Positions 17,211 through 25,817 of a DNA stretch of 64,000 nucleotides are shown in pieces. Under the pieces are notes generated by a model. It searched no databases. It saw only the letters and a list, made by a program, of their open reading frames with translations, and had not been told where the DNA came from. The stretch lies in assembly GCA_046757925.1 (NCBI GenBank), contig JBHHZE010000011.1, positions 1-64,000 on the forward strand, given 5' to 3'. The stretch comes from JAZDCZ01 sp046757925 (GTDB lineage: Bacteria > Gemmatimonadota > Gemmatimonadetes > Gemmatimonadales > GWC2-71-9). The position numbers and the translations under genes are program-made. The stretch's first letter is position 1. Each line of letters opens with the position of its first letter.

Positions 17211-18412
17211 TCTTCTTTCGCTCCCAGTTTACTCCAGCGCGCATCCAGCGCCTCGAGGTAGCGCTCATAGTTGTCACGCATTTCCACGAGGGAGTCGCCG
17301 CCGAATTTCTCAGACATTGCATCAGCCAGCACCAACGCAGCCATAGCCTCGGCGATCACTCCCATCGCCGGCACGGCTGTAACGTCCGAGCGCTCTGACT
17401 GGGCTTTTGCCTCTCCGCCGGTCTCGATGTTCACGGTATCGAGCGGCCGCCGCAGCGTAGATATCGGCTTCATTGCCACTCTCAGCACTACCGGCTCACC
17501 CGTCGTCATTCCTCCCTCCAACCCACCGGCTCGATTGGTAACTCTACTTACTCCGCCCCTCGGAATCTCCTGGCTTCGCATGATTTCATCGTGGACCTGA
17601 GAACCCCTGGTTCTAGCCGCCTCAAAACCCATACCGATCTCAACGCCCTTGACCGCAGGAATGGACATGACCGCACCGGCGAGCCGTCCATCCAGCTTAC
17701 GATCCCACGATACGTGTGAGCCCAATCCCACGACTGCGCCAGAGACCACTATTTCTGCCACACCGCCCAACGTATCCCGCTCCTTCATGGCAAGATCCAC
17801 TGCCTTCACCATTGCTTCACTGGCATCCGGGTCCAAGCATCTGACCGGAGACACATCTGCTGCCTCGTTGAGTGGGTTGGGCAGTGCCGGCGGCACGTTA
17901 GCCTTCACCGGTCCCAACTCAATCACATGACTCCCTATCTCGACCCCGAACTCCTTCAGCAGCCGTCGGGCTACGGCACCACAAGCGACTCGCGCTGCGG
18001 TCTCGCGCGCGCTTGCGCGTTCGAGGATATCACGGGCATCGCTGCGCGCATACTTCAACACTCCGGCCAGGTCGGCATGTCCCGGCCTGGGCCTGGTCAC
18101 CCGTCTACGTCGCTTCGCCGATTCGACCTCGTCGGGTTCGGCAGCCATCACGTCGACCCAGTTGTCCCAATCCCGGTTGCGAATCAGAAGGCCGATCGGA
18201 GAGCCGAGCGTCTCCCCCGCTCGAACGCCCGAGATGAACTCGACGGCATCGGACTCGATCTTCATTCTCGCTCCTCTTCCGTATCCCGCCATCCGGCGCC
18301 GGAGCTGATGGTCGATGTCGTCGGCTATCAATGGCAGGCCGGCAGGTACCCCCTCGAGGATCGCGACCAGGCCCTTACCATGTGACTCACCCGCGGTTGT
18401 GAATCTGATCAT
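17207..18412 (-). CDS. aroC: Chorismate synthase
   Basis: The enzyme converts EPSP to chorismate with reduced FMN. The 401-residue sequence opens RFTTAGESHGKGL, the family signature, and contains RPGHADL and the RASARETAARVA helix. It heads the long minus-strand housekeeping run. No ribosome binding site is visible before the ATG: a TAGAGT element ends only seven bases upstream, so the transcript may be leaderless. The stop overlaps the start of aroK. Confidence 0.95.
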   Translation of the reverse strand: MIRFTTAGESHGKGLVAILEGVPAGLPLIADDIDHQLRRRMAGYGRGARMKIESDAVEFISGVRAGETLGSPIGLLIRNRDWDNWVDVMAAEPDEVESAKRRRRVTRPRPGHADLAGVLKYARSDARDILERASARETAARVACGAVARRLLKEFGVEIGSHVIELGPVKANVPPALPNPLNEAADVSPVRCLDPDASEAMVKAVDLAMKERDTLGGVAEIVVSGAVVGLGSHVSWDRKLDGRLAGAVMSIPAVKGVEIGMGFEAARTRGSQVHDEIMRSQEIPRGGVSRVTNRAGGLEGGMTTGEPVVLRVAMKPISTLRRPLDTVNIETGGEAKAQSERSDVTAVPAMGVIAEAMAALVLADAMSEKFGGDSLVEMRDNYERYLEALDARWSKLGAKED

Positions 18413-18419
18413 GATGATA

Positions 18420-18449
18420 ACTCTAGCGCAGGGTGTCAGCCTACGCCAA
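18420..18449 (-). promoter_or_regulatory. Candidate promoter placing aroC on a leaderless transcript
   Basis: TTGGCG and TAGAGT (18425-18420) are separated by 18 bases on the minus strand, each with four of six consensus matches. Transcription would start at or within a base or two of the aroC ATG at 18412, which has no ribosome binding site. Confidence 0.35.
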
Positions 18450-18476
18450 CAAAGTCTGTCATTGTGTTCAAACGAA

Positions 18477-18500
18477 CGAGCCCGGTTCAGGCCGGGCTCG
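18477..18500 (-). terminator. Hairpin terminator after the large lipoprotein gene
   Basis: CGAGCCCGG and CCGGGCTCG pair perfectly around a six-base loop, 49 bases after the lipoprotein stop. On the minus strand the following bases are TTCGTTTGAAC, a modest U-rich tail. It separates the pilus operon from aroC. Confidence 0.55.
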
Positions 18501-18548
18501 AGGATTGTCGCTACATGGGGTATGCAGCCCCACTGTTCACCAACGCGC

Positions 18549-21005
18549 CTACCGCTGCGACATGCCGAATCCGGATACCGGGAACGTGTTGGTGATGCTC
18601 GGCAGCCTAACCGTTACCACACCGTTCGACGTAACACCGATCAAGATCTGCTCGTTGGTTGGCAGCTTGGCCACGCGCAGTGGCCCGATGATCGGGTCGC
18701 GAATCGGAATCGTGGCAACCTTCCCAAAGAAGAAGGTATCGAACACATCGATCTCGGGATCTTCGCTTGCGAGAAACACCAACCGATCATCCGGGTCCAA
18801 GCTCCCTCCAAAGGTGCCCGCGGTTCCTCCGACTCCGGCTTCGAATGCGTGGTCGAAGTTGAGGTCCATGCCCGGGTTGATGCCGCTCTGTGCAATGAGA
18901 CCTTTTAGACGCAGAGATTCGTTCAGCACGTAGACCGAATCCGTCGTGCGGACCATATTGGTCAATCCATTGAAGTTGACCGCGATCCCTGTAACACTCG
19001 TTGCCGTGTTGCTGATAAAGTCCCGCACCCGGAAACTCTGCGTAACACCGTTGTCCTCCTCGAACGGACCGCTCAGAGAAATCGTATCGTTTGCAACTAT
19101 GATGCTACCTACACAGGTTCCCGTCGTGAGGCCCGCCTGCGAATTGTATCCTACCGCCTGGGCGAACGTCTGACCTCCCACGAGTCCCCCCTCACCGATC
19201 AGCGCGTGAGTAAAATCACCCGAGTTACGGACAAAGGTCGTATCTCGGAACACCAACCTGTCGATGTCGACCATGATCCCGCAGGCCGCGGCCAGAAGGG
19301 TATCTGGGTTGGTGCCTGCGCCTCGGTCGGCAATTACTCGGAGCGTGTCGAACTGCGGCGCGGGCAGTACCTGCGCATGCTCCCACAGGAAGTGCGACGA
19401 GGGCGTTGCAGAGGTGAGGTTCTCCCAACGCACCGACCCTCGTACCGGCAAGGTTCCCTGGTCCGTCGTAGGCGTGGTTGAATAAACCGCTATGATCTGA
19501 TCGGCGGCACAGGGACCGACACCCGGTCTACACGTCATCCCCAGGAACTGCGGCCGGTCGGAGAAATCGTGTCTGGTGAATTTGATTTGAATCACGTTCG
19601 TGGCGGCATCCAGCTCGGTCGTAACCTGGTCCACCAAGAAGTTGGGCAATGAGTGCCGCCGCACTTCCCTTCGCAACCGCAAGTCAACGATTGAGAGATC
19701 CGTTTCACCAGAGTTCGCAACTACAACCGTATCTCCGGCAGTGCCATTCGTTGCATCCTTGGGCCAAAGAGCGATACCCCACGGCCGTGAGCCAACAGGG
19801 ATGCCGCTGGTAACAAACGACGAATCCACCACTTGGAATATCTCGAGTCTATTGAGATCCACATTCGTCATATAGATCTCGTTCAGGCTGCGGCTGTAGA
19901 TGGCGTCGACGATGCGGCCTCCGGCGGGAAGAGGCTTGGTGACACCGTTCACAACGATGACGGTATCGATCCGGACCGGACCGCCCACAGTGCCGTCGAT
20001 CGTGGCGGATCCTGTATTCCCGGCTGCATCGGTGGCAGTCGCACTCACGAGCAGGGTTTGGGGGAACACTGTAAAACTGAGATCGAGACCAAACGTCTGG
20101 CTCACATCTGTGAGGCCGCTAAATGCTGCCGTGGCACTCTTGACGGGTGTACCGTCGAGAAGAGTTGCCGCATAAGTGATTTGCGTGACCCCGCTGGCAT
20201 CAGTGGCCTGGACCGTAATGGAGTCGGTCACCTCCACTCGCTTGGCGATCTGGAAATCCACAGTTGGAGCTTGATTATCGGCTCCGATCGACTGGACCGT
20301 GACTGTCAGTGGGGTGGCGAGAGCGGTTCTGCCGGTCGAATCGGTGGCAAAGCCTACGATGTCGAACGTGCCATTTGATGTTCCCGACGGCACCGCAAGC
20401 GTATCTACGAAATCGACTGTATCGGGCAGCGGCGAACCGCGAGTGATAGACACGCTGTCGGTCACCACCCCGGTGACTACATACCCGACCTGAGTTATTC
20501 CATCCCGTTGAATTGCGAGGACCTCGACTGGCAACTGCAAGCCCGGCGAAGCAACGGCGCCAACATTCGGCTTCAGCATCTGGACCGACAGAGCGTCATC
20601 GTTCACCAGGAACACCGAATCTTGGGCGGTGGCGGTGAGATCACTGCCATCAGTCGCGGTAGCCTGTATCGCGATCATGCCGCCAGCTGTGGAGTTAGCT
20701 GGAAGCGCAATACTGATTCCGAGCGCGATCGATGTTACCGCCGAGGTGAAGATCGTATCTATCTGCGTGCTGAAGCCACCGCTCAGGGTGATGGATATGC
20801 TCTTGATGCCAAGGTTATCCGAAGCATTGACCCCGAAAACGACGCCGCTCGCCAAACTCAGAGTATCGCCCGCTGTCTTATCGATGGCGATCGAAGGGCT
20901 AAACTGATCGCTCTCGAATCCCGGTTGGAACTGCTGTTCCCCACAACCGATGGCGGCGAGCGTAACTACACCGGCCGTGATTCCGTTTAGTAATCGAGTT
21001 CGCAC
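18549..21005 (-). CDS. Large lipoprotein with Ig-like repeats and a beta-propeller-like region
   Basis: The 818-residue protein has a lipoprotein signal (basic MRTRLLNG, hydrophobic core, LAAIGC with acylated C21). Residues ~30-340 contain about three Ig-like or cadherin-like repeats built around phrases such as 'SITLSGGF' and 'VTVQSIGADNQAPTVDFQI'. Residues ~345-470 resemble blades of a YncE-like propeller (IYSRSLNEIYMTNVDLNRLEIF). The rest is of no recognised family. It follows pilQ by 25 bases and ends at a terminator, so it is probably the last gene of the pilM operon. A role on the cell surface or around the secretin is an inference from position. Confidence 0.75.
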   Translation of the reverse strand: MRTRLLNGITAGVVTLAAIGCGEQQFQPGFESDQFSPSIAIDKTAGDTLSLASGVVFGVNASDNLGIKSISITLSGGFSTQIDTIFTSAVTSIALGISIALPANSTAGGMIAIQATATDGSDLTATAQDSVFLVNDDALSVQMLKPNVGAVASPGLQLPVEVLAIQRDGITQVGYVVTGVVTDSVSITRGSPLPDTVDFVDTLAVPSGTSNGTFDIVGFATDSTGRTALATPLTVTVQSIGADNQAPTVDFQIAKRVEVTDSITVQATDASGVTQITYAATLLDGTPVKSATAAFSGLTDVSQTFGLDLSFTVFPQTLLVSATATDAAGNTGSATIDGTVGGPVRIDTVIVVNGVTKPLPAGGRIVDAIYSRSLNEIYMTNVDLNRLEIFQVVDSSFVTSGIPVGSRPWGIALWPKDATNGTAGDTVVVANSGETDLSIVDLRLRREVRRHSLPNFLVDQVTTELDAATNVIQIKFTRHDFSDRPQFLGMTCRPGVGPCAADQIIAVYSTTPTTDQGTLPVRGSVRWENLTSATPSSHFLWEHAQVLPAPQFDTLRVIADRGAGTNPDTLLAAACGIMVDIDRLVFRDTTFVRNSGDFTHALIGEGGLVGGQTFAQAVGYNSQAGLTTGTCVGSIIVANDTISLSGPFEEDNGVTQSFRVRDFISNTATSVTGIAVNFNGLTNMVRTTDSVYVLNESLRLKGLIAQSGINPGMDLNFDHAFEAGVGGTAGTFGGSLDPDDRLVFLASEDPEIDVFDTFFFGKVATIPIRDPIIGPLRVAKLPTNEQILIGVTSNGVVTVRLPSITNTFPVSGFGMSQR

Positions 21006-21030
21006 GGTTTCCCTCTCGTTAGCTCGCGGC

Positions 21031-22845
21031 CTACTGACCAGGCCGATCCAGCACGTGCGGGGTGACCAGTATCAGCAAATCACGCCGCTGTTCACGCCGA
21101 GTTGTGAACCCGAACAAGCCGCCCACAATCGGTAGGTCTACAAGAAACGGGATACCGCTCTTTGCCACAGTGACCTCCGTCACGGTCAGTCCACCGATGA
21201 CTGCGGTCTCTCCATCGTCCACAAGAATCTGGCTGCCGGCTTCCTGGGTCTGGAAGGTAAATCCGACATCAGCAGGTGCGGCACGGACGGCCGAATTCTC
21301 CACTGTCACCTGCATCAACACCTGACGGTTATTGGTCACATGTGGCGTCACCCTGAGCTGCAAACCGGTCGGCACGATCGTGGTCACTGCACGGGGCGTT
21401 CCGGTACCCTGTCCGCCGGTCTGCGAACTCGCATCGATCTGTCGAATCGGAGTCCTCTCACCGACCAGTATGTACGCTTCGGTATTATCTGCGGTCGTTG
21501 TGAGAGGTTCGGCCTGGAGATCGGCAAGCTCGACCCGCTGGAGTGCGTCCACAAACGACGTCAGATTGAAACTCCCGATAGCTGTCGAGAAAATCAGTTG
21601 CAGCGCCGGCGAAGGCACCTCTGCGTCTGCGTTAGCGATACCGGACAACGCGTTACCGCCCAGGTCCACGACGTTGATGTCCCGATCGAACGTGCCCGTT
21701 GCTCGCACGGCATCCGGCACTCCATCCCCATCCGTATCTACGGCCTCCGAAGTCGAAGGATCGGGACGTGCAACGAGCCTATTGAAGAATTGTTGTGACG
21801 TACCCAGGTCGTACTTGATTCCCAAGTCCTCGATGTCCGTTCGATCGACAAAAATGAGCTTTGCCTGGATGGAAACCTGCGGTGTTCGTTTGTCGAGTTG
21901 GCTCACCAGACTCGTATCGGACGGTATCCGGCTCACGGCGTCGGTTATGATCAAACTGTTAGTTGTAGTATCAGCTACGATCTTTCCCCGACTCGATACG
22001 ACTGATGCCATGGCGATCGCCAGTGCGGTAGCCCTTGCATAATTGACCGGCTTAACGACCGTTACCAGCGGCTCTGTCGAGTCGCGGGCAGCAAGCGACG
22101 CGCGACTATCCACTCGGATGATTCCCGGCGGGTCTTCCGTCGCCGTCAGGCCTTGGGATTCCAGAATGATTCTGAACGCCACGTCCCACGGCTGATTCTT
22201 GATGGTGGCGTTGATATAGGCATCGATATCTTGTCCAACTATGATCGACTTGCTGCTGAACTCGGCAAATGCGTTGGCTACATCACGAAGGTGTGCTGAG
22301 TCATACGTAACCGTCACTCGGGGCTGTTGCGACTGCGGCAGTCCCGCGTTCGGTGGGGCAAACATCGTCGTGGCTACCGGCGTGGGCTCGGTCGCTTCCA
22401 CCGGTGGCACGCGATCCGCAAATGACGCGGTCGACCACGCCCCAAAACTCCGATCCGACCCGAACGTTATCCTGATCGCATCGTCAGAATATTCCAGCTG
22501 ATAGTCCTTGAGCGACTCCAGCGCCAGGACCACCCTCACAACGTCCGGTCGGAGTTGCGAGTACCGGACATCCAGGATTCCACCGCGGTTCTTACCATCG
22601 TATCGCGTTCCCGGAGCCCTCAACGTTGCAGTCGTGATGTCCACAACGAGACGTGCCGGGTTCTCCAGCGTGAAATCCTGAACGCTTACCGTTCCGGTTA
22701 CGTCTATGATGACCTGTGCGCGCCCAGGGCCCGGTAGAACGCTTACCGCGGTCACCTCTCCGGGACCGGCAACCTCGCTCGGCCCCGCAAGGGCTCGGGG
22801 CGCGGCCATGGTCGCAACCACGGCAGCGAGAATCAACCGTTTCAT
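21031..22845 (-). CDS. pilQ: Type IV pilus secretin PilQ
   Basis: PilQ forms the outer-membrane gate for the pilus. The 604-residue protein has a signal peptide ending near ALAG, an AMIN domain (~30-135), secretin N-domains (~175-330, PQVSIQAKLIFVDRTDIEDLG) and the C-terminal secretin core ending near DLLILVTPHVLDRPGQ. Its ATG overlaps the PilP stop by four bases. The order pilM-N-O-P-Q is the canonical alignment subcomplex operon. A long variable insertion with an Asp-rich loop (DTDGDGVPDA) lies near residue 370. Confidence 0.95.
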   Translation of the reverse strand: MKRLILAAVVATMAAPRALAGPSEVAGPGEVTAVSVLPGPGRAQVIIDVTGTVSVQDFTLENPARLVVDITTATLRAPGTRYDGKNRGGILDVRYSQLRPDVVRVVLALESLKDYQLEYSDDAIRITFGSDRSFGAWSTASFADRVPPVEATEPTPVATTMFAPPNAGLPQSQQPRVTVTYDSAHLRDVANAFAEFSSKSIIVGQDIDAYINATIKNQPWDVAFRIILESQGLTATEDPPGIIRVDSRASLAARDSTEPLVTVVKPVNYARATALAIAMASVVSSRGKIVADTTTNSLIITDAVSRIPSDTSLVSQLDKRTPQVSIQAKLIFVDRTDIEDLGIKYDLGTSQQFFNRLVARPDPSTSEAVDTDGDGVPDAVRATGTFDRDINVVDLGGNALSGIANADAEVPSPALQLIFSTAIGSFNLTSFVDALQRVELADLQAEPLTTTADNTEAYILVGERTPIRQIDASSQTGGQGTGTPRAVTTIVPTGLQLRVTPHVTNNRQVLMQVTVENSAVRAAPADVGFTFQTQEAGSQILVDDGETAVIGGLTVTEVTVAKSGIPFLVDLPIVGGLFGFTTRREQRRDLLILVTPHVLDRPGQ

Positions 22846-23324
22846 GGCATTCCCTCCTGCTTGCGCGCTCTTTGGCGCAGCACCACTTGACGTTCAGTTC
22901 CAAACTCAGAAACGATCACCACCACCTGACCCGGCTGTATCTCCGCCACTCTCATTCGACCCAACTCATCACCCACACGCACCGAGTACGCCTGGTTGTT
23001 ACCGCTGGCGCTCGTATCGCGCAATACTGCCACGCTGGTAGCCGGATATCTTGGATCGTACGTGATACTCGTCACTCTGAGATCCTCCACCAGCGGACGC
23101 ACCTCGCCCGATTGTATCAACGATACGAATGGGTTTCTCCCCGATCCGCGATAAGAAAACACCTCACGTGACAACTCAGTCTTTCTGGCCTGGACCGTCG
23201 CCGTGTCGATAGGTGGCGGTGGCGGTGCAACACGCTCCGATATTGTCTGCTCCGCGCTACTTCCTCCACAACTCAGCATCAGTCCGCCACAGAAAGAGAC
23301 CATCAGCGCCGTCTTAGCCGCCAC
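22842..23324 (-). CDS. pilP: PilP-like pilus assembly lipoprotein
   Basis: PilP links PilNO to the secretin. The 160-residue protein has a lipoprotein-like signal ending MLSCGG (Cys19), a Pro-rich linker (VAPPPPPID), and a C-terminal beta domain with the family-like SYRGSGRNPFVSL and VRVGDELGRMRVAEI stretches. It overlaps pilO by 11 bases upstream and pilQ by 4 bases downstream. Sequence alone gives moderate similarity; position between pilO and pilQ makes the call firm. Confidence 0.88.
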   Translation of the reverse strand: MAAKTALMVSFCGGLMLSCGGSSAEQTISERVAPPPPPIDTATVQARKTELSREVFSYRGSGRNPFVSLIQSGEVRPLVEDLRVTSITYDPRYPATSVAVLRDTSASGNNQAYSVRVGDELGRMRVAEIQPGQVVVIVSEFGTERQVVLRQRARKQEGMP

Positions 23325-23928
23325 CTTGACCTCCCTGGGCAGGCTGAGATTGTCGCTTCACATAGGTCCTCAGCTGAAAACGTGCTTCTACTGCGGCCCC
23401 GGTCGTATCGCCGAGCGTACGCTGATTGACTACACTGGCGAGCGTGAGTGATACATCGTAGGGCACCATTATTCGTGGCAGACTAGCTATATCAGACATC
23501 AGCACACCTATGTCATCGTAGTAGCCGTAAACAGTCCAGCGATAACGATGGACGTCGAAGGACACTCCGCTCTCCACCGCGAGTGGATTGAACTCACCGA
23601 CCTTGACACCGTTTTTCTTTGCTCGGTCCGAGATGTTATCGATGAGGGTCGCGACCTCGCTCCCACCCGTCGGCACCAGTAGCGACATACGCTGGAGCGT
23701 CGCCTCATAGTCTCTCACCTGCTGCCGAATGCTTTCAACCGTACCCCTGGCAAGGTCGCTTCTCGCCGAGTCCACTACAGCTTGCAGAGAATCGTTGCGG
23801 AGTCGCAGATCCTGCTGTTGTTGGATGCTGTCCGCTCTCCAGTACATCCAAAACGCGATACCACCACCTATCGCCGCTACAATGGCTACCCCCAGCAGTT
23901 GTTGCCGTTCTTTGGCCGTTATCGCCAT
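23314..23928 (-). CDS. pilO: PilO-like pilus assembly protein
   Basis: PilO is an inner-membrane protein that dimerises with PilN. The 204-residue sequence has one transmembrane helix (~12-29), a coiled-coil segment (~33-80, DSLQAVVDSARSDL) and a ferredoxin-like C-terminal domain (GEFNPLAVESGVSFDVHRYRW). Seventeen bases separate it from pilN. The length and layout match the PilO family. Confidence 0.9.
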   Translation of the reverse strand: MAITAKERQQLLGVAIVAAIGGGIAFWMYWRADSIQQQQDLRLRNDSLQAVVDSARSDLARGTVESIRQQVRDYEATLQRMSLLVPTGGSEVATLIDNISDRAKKNGVKVGEFNPLAVESGVSFDVHRYRWTVYGYYDDIGVLMSDIASLPRIMVPYDVSLTLASVVNQRTLGDTTGAAVEARFQLRTYVKRQSQPAQGGQGGG

Positions 23929-23944
23929 ATCTTGGACACCCCCC

Positions 23945-24628
23945 TCAACGTACCGTCTCCTCGAGCGGCACCGTGCGAATGAACGCAGAGTCCGCCGTCT
24001 GGAAGGTGGCCGTAATAGTAAATGAGATCACCTGCTTGTCGTTGTCCAAAACCTGCTGCGTCCCACCCAGTTGCACGTCACCGATCCAAGGCGAGTTGGC
24101 GAGGTTCCGTGTGAATCGTGTATACCCACTCAAGTCGGCAGTGCGGCCCGCAATGGTGAAGCTCACCGGGGGCGTGCTGACCTCGCTCGGTTCTGCTGTG
24201 ATGTCTGGAGCCGGAGCCGGCACGAATTCCAGACTCACCAACCACGTAAAGTCCGGCAACGCTTTCGTCACTTCCTCTAATATGTGGGGCCAGATATAGC
24301 GCTCCGCATCGATGTCGCGGATCGACGCGAGTTCCGCCACCAGTGAATCACCCAGTCGCTGCTGCCGCTGTTTCGTGCGCAGAAGCGAACGGTATTGGCG
24401 AGCCAAACCCTCTATCCGAGTCGAATCTTCTTGTAGTACAGCAAGCTTCGCGCCCTCTGTGTAGTAAGTGTAGCCGACAAATGGCACCACGATCAGCCAC
24501 GATCCGACCGCCGCCAACATGAGGGGATCACGGATCTTGCCAAAGAGTTCACCGAAATCTGGCAGTGCCAAGCCAGAAGCGGCTTTTCTCTTCTTCTTTT
24601 TACCGGGAAGTAGATTGATTTCAATCAT
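23945..24628 (-). CDS. pilN: PilN-like pilus assembly protein
   Basis: PilN contacts PilM through its cytoplasmic tail and PilO through the periplasm. The protein (227 aa) begins MIEINLLPG, the conserved motif that binds PilM, then a Lys-rich stretch, a transmembrane helix (~38-58), a coiled coil and a ferredoxin-like domain (~100-215). It starts 21 bases after pilM ends. Confidence 0.93.
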   Translation of the reverse strand: MIEINLLPGKKKKRKAASGLALPDFGELFGKIRDPLMLAAVGSWLIVVPFVGYTYYTEGAKLAVLQEDSTRIEGLARQYRSLLRTKQRQQRLGDSLVAELASIRDIDAERYIWPHILEEVTKALPDFTWLVSLEFVPAPAPDITAEPSEVSTPPVSFTIAGRTADLSGYTRFTRNLANSPWIGDVQLGGTQQVLDNDKQVISFTITATFQTADSAFIRTVPLEETVR

Positions 24629-24649
24629 TGGAACGCTCGGACTCGACGC

Positions 24650-25693
24650 TCAAGACCTGAGGGCCAAACCGGTGGCCAGCATCAGGAGCGGCGCCACTTC
24701 GTCCACGTTGATGGCGTCAAACACACCGTCCTTCACTTTCAGCCGTTGAATTGGATTCGCCACCTCCACAGGCAGGTTGAGTCTCTGACCGAGGACCTCG
24801 GTGAGACCCGGTATCCGTGCCCCGCCCCCACAGCAATAGACTCGCTGTATCGCACCGGCCTCCCGACTGGCAGACTGAAGGAAGGCCGACGCCCGCTCGA
24901 CGCCGACAGCGATTTCATCGCCCCAGCTCTGGACGAACGGATCGAGATCCGGTGAGCGCTCGAAGCCCTTCAGAAGAGCGTCCGCGTCATCGGCAGAGAG
25001 CCCTCTCTCTCTCTGCAGATCCTCTCGGACCTTGCGCGTCCCAATAGTGAGATCTCTCGTCAACAGTGGAATACCTTCATCCAAGACATTCACATTGGTG
25101 AGTTCGTGCCCAGTGTTCAGCAGGGCGGCAACCCCCTCCATGGCCTCCGGATGATTCAACCCGAAGGCGTTGTGCAGAGCGAAGGCATCAACGTCTACTA
25201 TTTCCGCCTCCAGGCCTGCCTGCGCCAGCAGCTGAACCTTGTCCTCGACGAGGTCTCGCTTGGCAGCTACCAGTAGCACATCCATCTGGAGCCCCTCGCC
25301 CTCGGGATCCAGAATCTGAAAATCCAGCTCCACTGCCTCGATGTCGAACGGAACGTGCTGCTGAGCTTCCCAGCGAACCACCTCGAAGGCCTCCGATTCC
25401 TTCATCCGATCGACTTGGATCTTCTTGATAATCACGTCACGGCCCCCGACAGCGACCACGACCCTCTTCTGCTTTAGTCCGGCCGACTTCACAAGACCCT
25501 GGATCGTATCCGACACGATCCCCGGATCCATGATTTCTCCTTCAACGATCGCGTCGGCCAAGACGGGGGTCACAGACACTCCACTCAGAATGGGCTCGCC
25601 CTTGGCGTGGTCAACCACGACAAGTTTTAGCAGTCCGCTTCCTATGTCCAAACCAACCGTTCTAGAACTTCCACCAAGCCCGAAAAGCGCCAT
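24650..25693 (-). CDS. pilM: PilM, actin-like cytoplasmic pilus assembly protein
   Basis: PilM is an FtsA-like ATP-binding protein of the alignment complex. The 347-residue protein has the phosphate-1 motif GLDIGSGLLKLVVVD near residue 15 and the later LLNTGHELTNV and VYCCGGGARIPGL motifs of the actin fold. It is the first gene of pilMNOPQ and sits behind a strong promoter at 25739-25767. Confidence 0.95.
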   Translation of the reverse strand: MALFGLGGSSRTVGLDIGSGLLKLVVVDHAKGEPILSGVSVTPVLADAIVEGEIMDPGIVSDTIQGLVKSAGLKQKRVVVAVGGRDVIIKKIQVDRMKESEAFEVVRWEAQQHVPFDIEAVELDFQILDPEGEGLQMDVLLVAAKRDLVEDKVQLLAQAGLEAEIVDVDAFALHNAFGLNHPEAMEGVAALLNTGHELTNVNVLDEGIPLLTRDLTIGTRKVREDLQRERGLSADDADALLKGFERSPDLDPFVQSWGDEIAVGVERASAFLQSASREAGAIQRVYCCGGGARIPGLTEVLGQRLNLPVEVANPIQRLKVKDGVFDAINVDEVAPLLMLATGLALRS

Positions 25694-25738
25694 ATCTGCC
25701 TACAGATCAACGAGATAAGTGTGGTGTGAAGGCAAACT

Positions 25739-25767
25739 ACAGTAGGGCCGACCGGCCAGTTTGTCAA
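25739..25767 (-). promoter_or_regulatory. Sigma-70-type promoter for the pilMNOPQ operon
   Basis: On the minus strand a perfect TTGACA (25767-25762) and TACTGT (25744-25739) are spaced by 17 bases. The start would be near 25732, about 40 bases before pilM. One arm of an inverted repeat (25752-25760) lies in the spacer. Confidence 0.55.
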
Positions 25768-25814
25768 GCTCCAAGATACTTTAAGCAACCGGCAACAACC
25801 TGATGACTGGCCGG
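25752..25814. repeat. Inverted repeat flanking the pilM -35 region
   Basis: CCGGCCAGT at 25752-25760 and ACTGGCCGG at 25806-25814 are perfect nine-base arms separated by 45 bases. One arm lies inside the pilM promoter spacer, the other just after the minor-pilin stop at 25818. No U-tract follows, so an operator pair or a long-range stem is likelier than a terminator. Confidence 0.4.
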
Positions 25815-25817
25815 AAC

